DNA from: Halonotius pteroides
Lineage (GTDB): Archaea; Halobacteriota; Halobacteria; Halobacteriales; Haloferacaceae
Direction: 5' to 3'
Assembly (NCBI RefSeq): GCF_003605635.1
Contig: NZ_QMDW01000007.1
Span: forward strand, 1 to 64,000
DNA: 64,000 nt
The position numbers and the translations under genes are program-made. The first letter of the stretch is position 1, and each line of letters begins with the position of its first letter. The notes below the pieces were generated by a model. It ran no database searches and was not told the origin of the DNA. It saw nothing but the letters and a program-made list of their open reading frames with translations. Below, one piece after another: positions 58,360-64,000 of the stretch.

Positions 58360-58648
58360 ACACCTCGGTTAGCCGGTGACACTAAAAGGGTTCGGGCGTC
58401 GCCGTCAACGCCGTTGTCCAGGCGGGTTACCACGAGCACCGACCGCTTGAACAACAGTGTTTTTCGCCGTCCGGAACCGAGTAAACGATGATGTTCGCCT
58501 CCACTATTTGGGCTTGTCGTCGACCGCCGACGCGGCGTCGCCCGCATGAATTGACGCTACGCCTGTCGTCTGTATTCGATCGAGCAACACACCGACAGTC
58601 GGCATCACGGCGACCAACTGCCGGTGACAGCCGCTGTGGGTGGTGGTG

Positions 58649-59539
58649 ATGGGCGAATCAAGCAGTGACCCGGGCGACCGACGCCCCGTTGGATCAGTTA
58701 CCGACGACGGCCGCATCGTCTCCGGCGGTGCCGACGGTGGATCCGGACGCTCCCGCTGGCGGCTGCTGGAAAAGCTGTGGGCGATCATTCTTGCTGCGGG
58801 GCTTGGGTTCGGTGCGATCGTCCTGCCAGCCGTATTGATACTGCCGCTGCTTGCGGCGACGATGGTGTTCCCGATCGAGCAGCCGTTGTCGCCGTTGGCT
58901 GAGCTTGTGATCAACTTCGTGTTTGGGCAGATCTTAGCGATGGGCGGGATCGCCGTCGCGTATCTGTGGGCAACCGGGAAGGAGTTCTCCTTTGTGCGCA
59001 TCCGCAAGCCGACGTTGGCCCAGGTGTTGGTGATCGCAGTTGCACCGTTTGTTGTGCTGTTTAGTATCGGCCTCGTCAATATTATCTCCTTTTCACTCGG
59101 TGTGCAGGCAGCGTCCCACAGCCTGCTGAACTTCGAGGGGATCGAGCCGAGCTTCTATCTGGTGTTGATCCCGTTTATGATCCTCATCGTTGGCCCGTTT
59201 GAGGAACTGCTCTACCGAGGGATCATCCAAACCCGGTTGACAAACTCCTTTCGCCGGCCAACAGCGATCGTGCTGGCGAGCTTCATCTTTGTGCCGATTC
59301 ATCTGACAGCCTACAGTGCTGGTGGTGCCAACCTGGTACAGGTGTTTGCGGCCTTCGCGGCACTGTTTGTTGGCTCAGTTATCTATGGAGCACTCTACGA
59401 GTGGACGGAAAACCTGACAGTCGTCGCGCTGGCCCACGGGCTCACAAACTCGGTGCAACTCCTCGTTGTCTATGTTGTGACGACCAGCGAGGAGCTGTCA
59501 GAGCTGGCGAATCAGGCGACAGTACTCCTTGGTCTCTGA
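58649..59539 (+). CDS. CPBP family intramembrane metalloprotease
   Basis: 296 residues from the ATG at 58649. About eight hydrophobic helices. CPBP/Rce1-like motifs: EELLYRGIIQTRL (Glu-Glu and Arg), FIFVPIHLTAYSAGG (His) and ALAHGLTNSVQLLVV (His). Membrane protease or protein of unknown target, such as in prenyl processing or bacteriocin-type immunity. The first 45 residues are polar and disordered. GTG starts upstream (58640) are possible. Confidence 0.82.
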   Translation: MGESSSDPGDRRPVGSVTDDGRIVSGGADGGSGRSRWRLLEKLWAIILAAGLGFGAIVLPAVLILPLLAATMVFPIEQPLSPLAELVINFVFGQILAMGGIAVAYLWATGKEFSFVRIRKPTLAQVLVIAVAPFVVLFSIGLVNIISFSLGVQAASHSLLNFEGIEPSFYLVLIPFMILIVGPFEELLYRGIIQTRLTNSFRRPTAIVLASFIFVPIHLTAYSAGGANLVQVFAAFAALFVGSVIYGALYEWTENLTVVALAHGLTNSVQLLVVYVVTTSEELSELANQATVLLGL

Positions 59540-59656
59540 TTACGCCCGTTCAACGTGTTGGGTGGGCCACCTTGCAGTCGCGGTGAGGTAGGTACTGATT
59601 GATCACTGCGGTGGCCTTACCCGCAGTGTTTTACTCGCCGATCCCCACAAGCCAGT

Positions 59657-60292
59657 GTGGACGTTCACCAGCCCCAGTTAGAGAACCCCTTCGGCATGGA
59701 CGAGGAGTGCACCAACTGTCCGGGGCTCTGTGAGGCACGCAGTAACGTCGTTCACGGTTACGGCGATGTCGGCGGCGAGTTCATCTTCATCGCTGAACGC
59801 CCCCACGAGGGTGCCGATACGACAGGCATCCCGTTTACCGGCGACGACGCCGGCCGTCGCCTCCAGTGGATCCTCGGCGAACTCGGCTTTGTGCGATCCG
59901 ACCCCGACGCCGCGGAACCGGACATGCAGAACGCATTTTGTACCTATCTGACGCGCTGTCGACACCCAGACCGCGAGCCAAGCGAAACCGAAATCAACAC
60001 CTGTGAGCCGTATCTCAACGCCGAGATCCGGATGATGAACCCACAGATCATCGTCCCCATCGGCCAGCGGGTGATCGAATCGTTGGCGATGGAGTACACG
60101 ACCCAGTCGCCGGACGATTTCGACATCGAGGACGTCCATGCGACAACCGTTCGCGGTCGTGGCTTCGAGCTTGTCCCGATGCTGGAACTCGATCGGCAGA
60201 CTGACGCCGACAGCGAGGCCTTCATCGAGCATCTAACCGAGAACGTGTTATCGCGGGATTATCGCCAGACGAAGGGTCGACAGAGTCGCTGA
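59657..60292 (+). CDS. uracil-DNA glycosylase family protein (family 4-like)
   Basis: 211 residues. Fe-S cysteines: C18 and C21 (ECTNCPGLC) and later C101 and C116 in the spacing of family 4 enzymes. FIAERPHEGADTTGIPFTGD and FCTYLTRCRHPDREPSETEI are UDG regions. Removes uracil from DNA, important at high genome GC and heat. GTG at 59657 used, with no better ATG. Activity on uracil is inferred from the family. Confidence 0.85.
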   Translation: MDVHQPQLENPFGMDEECTNCPGLCEARSNVVHGYGDVGGEFIFIAERPHEGADTTGIPFTGDDAGRRLQWILGELGFVRSDPDAAEPDMQNAFCTYLTRCRHPDREPSETEINTCEPYLNAEIRMMNPQIIVPIGQRVIESLAMEYTTQSPDDFDIEDVHATTVRGRGFELVPMLELDRQTDADSEAFIEHLTENVLSRDYRQTKGRQSR

Positions 60293-60368
60293 CGACCACG
60301 GCCCAGCGGCATGTCGGCAGCCGTCTGGGATCACCGTGTTCAAGACGCCGCCGCCCCGAGCGGTGGAT

Positions 60369-61127
60369 ATGACCGTAATCGCCGTGTTGGCGTCGCCACC
60401 CCGTGAGGGGCTTGTGTTGCCCGCGCTCTCTGAGACGAGCCCACTGTCGGTCGCCGCGGTAACCGACCTCTATGAGGCAATGTTGGCCGATACGTTCCAG
60501 GCGATCGACCGCTCGGGCGCGGAGCTGCTGGTTAACTATCCGGACTCTGAGCAGTTGCCGGATGCTCATCGGACTGACACCGAGCCGGTCGCCGAGCTGC
60601 GGGCCATCGTTGCCGACGCGCTTGACGATCCCTCTGCTGTGCGATTTGAGCCACAAGTTGGCTCGACGTTTTCAGCGCGGGCGGGCAATACGGTGACGCA
60701 TCTGCTCCGCGAGGAGGAGGCGGCGTCGGCGGCCATCATCCGCGGGACGGCACCGTTGTTGTCGCGGACGATGATCGACGGAGCGGCGATGAAGCTCCGC
60801 ACCAACGATGTGGTTGTTGGCCCAGCGAGTGAGGGCCGGGTCTACTACGCCGGCTTTACCGAGGTGATCGATTTTGCCGATGTCTTCGGCGCAATCGAGC
60901 TCCAGCGCCTCGCTGATCGGGCGGCCGACGCCGAGCTGTCGACCGAGTTCTTGGGTGCCTCGCCGGTCGTCGAAACCGGCGGGGATCTCCGGACACTGGT
61001 GCCAGAACTGCGCGCCCGGGTGTCGGCCGAACGGATCGTCCCCGAGCGAACAGCGACGTTCATCCACGAGCATGGGCTCGCTGTTATTGCGGGCGACGAC
61101 GGGCGCAAACTCGTCGCCGAGCAGTAA
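60369..61127 (+). CDS. DUF2064-like nucleotide-sugar transferase protein
   Basis: 252 residues. DUF2064/GT-A-like: VIAVLASPPREGLVLPALSE, RFEPQVGSTFSARAGNTVTH, AAIIRGTAPLLSRTMIDGAA, MKLRTNDVVVGPASEGRVYY and FTEVIDFADVF. The family belongs to sugar or nucleotide transferases. Substrate unknown. ATG at 60369 chosen because the start FKTPPPRAVD upstream lies in a promoter-like region. Follows the glycosylase gene in the same direction with 76 bp between. Confidence 0.68.
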   Translation: MTVIAVLASPPREGLVLPALSETSPLSVAAVTDLYEAMLADTFQAIDRSGAELLVNYPDSEQLPDAHRTDTEPVAELRAIVADALDDPSAVRFEPQVGSTFSARAGNTVTHLLREEEAASAAIIRGTAPLLSRTMIDGAAMKLRTNDVVVGPASEGRVYYAGFTEVIDFADVFGAIELQRLADRAADAELSTEFLGASPVVETGGDLRTLVPELRARVSAERIVPERTATFIHEHGLAVIAGDDGRKLVAEQ

Positions 61128-61307
61128 TCGCTACCAGTTCTATCGGCGACACGAGCAGAATCGCACGCTTCGAGGGCACCCGAAGCGTTCGGTGGTTGAA
61201 CGCGTCGCGGGCTTTCGGTAGACGCCACCCGCGCGTAACGGATTGTATGAACACTCTCTGTCCCCGGCACGACAGGTCTTTGATGCCGCCCTTATTAGCG
61301 AGTTGGT

Positions 61308-61532
61308 ATGAGCAATCGCGTCGTTGAGGGCCGCATGGTCACCGCCGAATCGCTGGCCGAGTTGATCGAAGGAGAGTCGCCGATGGAAGCGACCGAGATC
61401 GAGGATGCTGACCGCGAGTGCCCGGACTGTGGTGGCAACGTGTTGGAGGTTGGCTATATGCCAAATGTCACATCGTTTGTCACCGGCTACAAGTGTCAGG
61501 ACTGTGGCTGGCACGACAGCGAGGCTGAGTAG
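61308..61532 (+). CDS. DUF5795-like zinc-ribbon protein
   Basis: 74 residues. An acidic helix (MVTAESLAELIEGESPMEAT) then a zinc ribbon CPDCGGNVLEVGYMPNVTSF, TGYKCQDCGWHD with two CxxC pairs. It resembles haloarchaeal DUF5795. Function unknown. CTTATTAG box at 61291, close to the ATG. Lies 70 bp before tRNA-Trp. Confidence 0.75.
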   Translation: MSNRVVEGRMVTAESLAELIEGESPMEATEIEDADRECPDCGGNVLEVGYMPNVTSFVTGYKCQDCGWHDSEAE

Positions 61533-61602
61533 TCACCCCTGGCTGTGGGTTGGCGATGCCGACCGAAACCCCTTTACTGTGATCCGGGTAAACTGTTGGC
61601 GA

Positions 61603-61781
61603 GGGGACGTGGCCAAGCCAGGCATGGCGACTGACTCCAGAGGCCACGCGCCCGGGACGACACTCCAGACTGATATGCCGAGCGACCGACTGATCATCGG
61701 TTCGCAATGACGACCCTCTGGAGTTCCGAGGCGCGTACCGGAGATATCAGTCGATCGGGGGTTCAAATCCCTCCGTCCCCA
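61603..61781 (+). tRNA. tRNA-Trp (anticodon CCA) with 105-nt intron
   Basis: 5' exon 61603-61640 (acceptor GGGGACG, D-arm, anticodon stem ACTGA and loop CTCCAG with CCA at 61637-61639). 3' exon 61746-61781 (A38, TCAGT, T-arm GGGGG-TTCAAAT-CCCTC, acceptor CGTCCCC, discriminator A). The acceptor, anticodon and T stems pair perfectly apart from one G-T. The intron follows G37. Decodes UGG. Confidence 0.95.
61641..61745 (+). ncRNA. tRNA-Trp intron with box C/D 2'-O-methylation guide
   Basis: 105 nt. A bulge-helix-bulge forms: CTCC (61635-61638) pairs with GGAG (61740-61743), with 3-nt bulges cut as AG^A and AT^A, and the stem is closed by ACGCGCC/GGCGCGT (61646-61652, 61730-61736). Candidate box C TGATATG (61671-61677), C' ATGACGA (61707-61713) and D CCGA (61726-61729). 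The guide CCTCTGGAGT (61715-61724) is complementary to the loop region and places C34 five bases from box D; CGACTGAT (61687-61694) pairs with A38-G45 around U39. This is the arrangement known from Haloferax volcanii; D' is degenerate and unclear. Confidence 0.85.
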
Positions 61782-61983
61782 TTTACTCCGCTTCGCTTCG
61801 TAACATCGACCGTACAACCTCTCAAACGTAGTTTTAGGATTTAGAAGCCGTTTCAATCCACCATGTTTGAGATTCAAATCTATGCTTCGTGATCCACATA
61901 TCGATGATAGTGGTCTCCGAGCACCAGAGTATCGAACTCCTGCCGTCGACAATAGCGGCCCACTCAGTTGGGAGACCGCCGTC

Positions 61984-62316
61984 TCACGGCAGTTGTAGAG
62001 TGCCCTCGTACTGATGTGTGTCGTTGACGGTATCGACATAGCGGTATGCTGGTGGCGGATCGATACCCCACTGTTGGAGTCGGCTATCGACCGCATCAAC
62101 GATAGTCGTTACAAACGACCCCCGATCCCTGAGCGTTGGCGGTGAGTGCGTATGAACTGTCTTGTATCGACAGATAGCACTCGACCCGTTAGGCGGACTG
62201 ATCTCAATCTGCAGGTCGTCTCTGAGCGTCCCGCTTACGCCACTTGCGTCCCCGAGTAACAGCCGTTCGCCGAACCTGTCGATCGCTGTCACCACTGTAT
62301 CAGGAACGTGGTTCAT
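61984..62316 (-). CDS. hypothetical protein downstream of archaellin
   Basis: 110 residues with mixed alpha/beta composition (VVTAIDRFGERLLLGDASGV, WGIDPPPAYRYVDTVNDTH). No domain recognised. It lies 46 bp after the archaellin stop on the same strand and may be in the same transcript. Its coding character is fair but not strong. Function unknown. Confidence 0.5.
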   Translation of the reverse strand: MNHVPDTVVTAIDRFGERLLLGDASGVSGTLRDDLQIEISPPNGSSAICRYKTVHTHSPPTLRDRGSFVTTIVDAVDSRLQQWGIDPPPAYRYVDTVNDTHQYEGTLQLP

Positions 62317-62362
62317 CTGCCGGGATTACGTGCTGCTTCGGCAAATGCGTTTGCTGGGTCTT

Positions 62363-62938
62363 CTAGAGGATGTACGATTCATTGTTGACAATATTGTTTG
62401 GGGCTCTGAACTCCTTGTATGTCGTCCCACCGTCAGGTGCGATCGCAATGAAACGAACCTTCGTCCGCTCCTCAAGATGGCTCACCCCCTGAATCGCGGT
62501 CAGATTAAGCCGAGTCGTAATAAGATCTGATTGATCCGATAAGGTGCTGGTGCCGTTGTCAGCCAGCCCCTGTACCGAGTGGTAGGAAACGCCGTCGCTG
62601 ACAGCCTCGTTGCCGTTGACGACGGTCGCGTTGCCGTTGACCTCTACGGTGTAGGAGGCGTCGCTGAGATTAATCGGATCCGAGCCCGGTGTCAGGCGCA
62701 TACTAATATTCAGCACGTCGATGTCGCCGTTGTTCGTTGTCTCCTCGCCGATGGCGTGTTTGATCTGGATGACGTTGCTGACCTCAGCGGTCGTTTCCTC
62801 GCCGGTGGCCTGGGCTTGAGCCTGCAGCAACCCCGCGGTATTGATCAGGACGCCCGCCGCGATCGCCGCGACCAGCACCATCGCTATGAAGACGATGAGT
62901 GTCCCGATCCCAACCTGACCGCGAGCCCCGTCGGACAT
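62363..62938 (-). CDS. archaellin (flagellin)
   Basis: 191 residues from the ATG at 62938. Class III signal peptide [17 protein letters not shown], cut after Gly by the prepilin-like peptidase FlaK, then hydrophobic helix [20 protein letters not shown] and the archaellin body ([20 protein letters not shown]). Several Asn-x-Ser/Thr sites (NIS, NLS, NAT, NGT, NLT) may carry N-glycans. The frame extends 35 codons upstream, but those residues do not look archaellin-like. Single copy here, not in an arl cluster. Confidence 0.92.
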   Translation of the reverse strand: MSDGARGQVGIGTLIVFIAMVLVAAIAAGVLINTAGLLQAQAQATGEETTAEVSNVIQIKHAIGEETTNNGDIDVLNISMRLTPGSDPINLSDASYTVEVNGNATVVNGNEAVSDGVSYHSVQGLADNGTSTLSDQSDLITTRLNLTAIQGVSHLEERTKVRFIAIAPDGGTTYKEFRAPNNIVNNESYIL

Positions 62939-63311
62939 AGTGTGACTTTGCCCACCCAGAACAGGTGCAGCGTTACCTGTATCTGTAATCAGGAACGCAT
63001 TAAACATAGGCTCGCAATTATCAAATTTAATACTAAGACGCAATCTCGACCGGAGTCAGCTCCGATCTCAACTTCTTTCGACCCGTTAACGAAAGTTAGG
63101 CTGCAGATTCTTTCGTATGATTCTGCCCGGTGCCTTGGGACGCACCGATATATCAGAACGTTAGCATACTGTGACCCACCGGCTGTTGTGGGTGCTGGTG
63201 GGTCGTTGGTCGTCGCCGTCGATTCCGAGGGAGAGATTTTAGTCGGCGGCCGACAACGATCTGATATCAGTACACCGACGGCCGTTGTCGGCCGTTGCAT
63301 CGCACCAACCA
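62939..63311. other. 373 bp promoter region with a hairpin
   Basis: Intergenic region between divergent archaellin and AAA ATPase genes. An 8-bp inverted repeat GACCCACC (63173-63180) and GGTGGGTC (63197-63204) has a 16-bp loop. An AT-rich stretch at about 63002-63045 probably carries the archaellin promoter. No protein-coding frame supported. Confidence 0.45.
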
Positions 63312-64000
63312 ATGAGCCATCAGGAGTCCAACGGCGAGGCGACCGCTGATACCCAGGACGTGCCACGCCATCGGCTGCTCATCCGGAACCTCATTGAGGC
63401 GTGGCTCCTGGCTGTCGGCCTCTGTAGTACGCTTGGGTACGGCGTTCGTGATGCCTTCAACCGCCGGCTGGCTGTTGGCATCATCTATACCGCCGTCGTT
63501 GCCGTTGGGGTTTGCGGCGGTGTCACCGCCGTTGCCGTCCTGCTTGAGTATCCGCCGCTACCAGCAGTCGGGGTCGGCGGTGTCGCCGCTGGTGGGCTCA
63601 TTCTTGCCTCAATCGGCGGCTCACTGGTTCTCGATGACACCGCCCGACGGGATTACCGCTCCCACCTCGTCGCCAGCGTTCCAGGACTGTCACCGGATTC
63701 ACTCGCCGAGCAACCGGCAGCAACCGCCGACACCGCCAGCGACGGCCAGCCTGCGACCGACCAATCGACCTCCCACACTGATGACGACGCCACCGAGGAG
63801 CCCACCACCGGCGAGCACCCCACAGCCGACGAGCAGTCACCGACCGAGCAAGACACCACCGGTGATGAGGGGTCGGAATCCGGCCACAGCGACGCCTCCC
63901 ACGGCGACTCAGAAGGGGCCGGTCGCAGCACCCAGTACGTCTCTGAACCCCCTGACATCGACTTCGATGCTGTCGCCGGCATGGAATCGGTCAAAACGGA
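63312..64000 (+). CDS. membrane-anchored AAA ATPase, truncated by window end
   Basis: First 229 codons of a gene with no stop in the window. Residues about 53-77 (LAVGIIYTAVVAVGVCGGV) and 84-107 (PAVGVGGVAAGGLILASIGG) are hydrophobic helices. An acidic Ser/Thr/Asp linker of about 110 residues follows, then PPDIDFDAVAGMESVK, which is the usual entry to a CDC48/FtsH-type AAA module. Likely a membrane-bound unfoldase with the ATPase domain beyond the window; a protease domain cannot be ruled out. Start ATG at 63312. Confidence 0.7.
   Translation, partial: MSHQESNGEATADTQDVPRHRLLIRNLIEAWLLAVGLCSTLGYGVRDAFNRRLAVGIIYTAVVAVGVCGGVTAVAVLLEYPPLPAVGVGGVAAGGLILASIGGSLVLDDTARRDYRSHLVASVPGLSPDSLAEQPAATADTASDGQPATDQSTSHTDDDATEEPTTGEHPTADEQSPTEQDTTGDEGSESGHSDASHGDSEGAGRSTQYVSEPPDIDFDAVAGMESVKT

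Noticed and set aside
61533-62099. 188-codon minus-strand frame with KWGRRDLNPRST
   Set aside because: It crosses tRNA-Trp in antisense; the GRRDLNPRS-like motif is a known product of translating tRNA genes.
1-64000. CRISPR array
   Set aside because: No regularly spaced direct repeats were noticed and no cas-like genes are present.

Overview
The window is a stretch of haloarchaeal (class Halobacteria) chromosome. Evidence: archaeal information genes (MCM helicase, ribosomal proteins L39e, L31e and L20a/LX, aIF6, prefoldin alpha, SRP54, FtsY, aRF1), very acidic proteins, high GC in the core genes, many haloarchaea-restricted small zinc-finger or DUF proteins, an archaellin, an Mrp antiporter operon, and a tRNA-Trp intron carrying a box C/D guide. 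I cannot name the genus from the sequence.

Layout. 1-3600: small zinc-finger and membrane proteins and an XPD-like Fe-S helicase. 3585-9335: one huge mcm gene holding three inteins (700-residue host protein plus 1216 residues of intein). 9.4-12.4 kb: a membrane protein, an FAD oxidoreductase and CoaBC. 12.5-20.9 kb: a nine-gene Mrp-type Na+/H+ antiporter operon with overlapping stops and starts, possibly preceded by a 16-codon leader ORF. 21-24.1 kb: HisD, a HesB/IscA scaffold, a DUF5789-like protein and an AglJ-like glycosyltransferase. 24.2-27.3 kb: the classic rpl39e-rpl31e-eif6-rpl20a-pfdA-ftsY cluster. 27.4-31.8 kb: a Tat lipoprotein, a secreted subtilase, a broken ribbon-helix-helix gene and SRP54. 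31.9-41.3 kb: two SurE paralogues, YjbQ, a GATE-type membrane protein, a GNAT enzyme, UPF0201/UPF0200, tRNA-Arg(UCU), a PAS protein, TrxB, a CoA-binding protein and a UbiA prenyltransferase.

41.4-47.1 kb is the accessory region. It is AT-richer, starts at tRNA-Arg(UCG), and holds a SHOCT membrane protein, a two-gene operon (double winged-helix regulator plus MNT-type nucleotidyltransferase, AbiE-like in logic) and a tyrosine recombinase. A degenerate copy of the tRNA 3' end lies just beyond the integrase, so 41470-45846 looks like a small integrative element of about 4.4 kb. It is followed by about 1.3 kb of decayed, hairpin-rich sequence with a 27-bp near-perfect inverted repeat.

47.2-64 kb returns to the core: a beta-propeller lipoprotein and NosL, aRF1, a HalX response regulator, a PAPS-reductase-like enzyme, aldehyde dehydrogenase, Dph6, a DJ-1 protein, several small haloarchaeal proteins, a CPBP protease, a family-4-like uracil-DNA glycosylase, an intron-containing tRNA-Trp, an archaellin, and the first 229 codons of a membrane-anchored AAA ATPase cut by the window end.

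The most interesting items are the triple-intein mcm (one intein splits the Walker A loop, another lacks the usual block B histidine), the tRNA-Arg integrative element with its HTH-nucleotidyltransferase module and a TATA box flanked by inverted repeats, the amber-interrupted RHH gene with an 18-bp palindrome at its start, and the tRNA-Trp intron whose two guide segments match positions C34 and U39.
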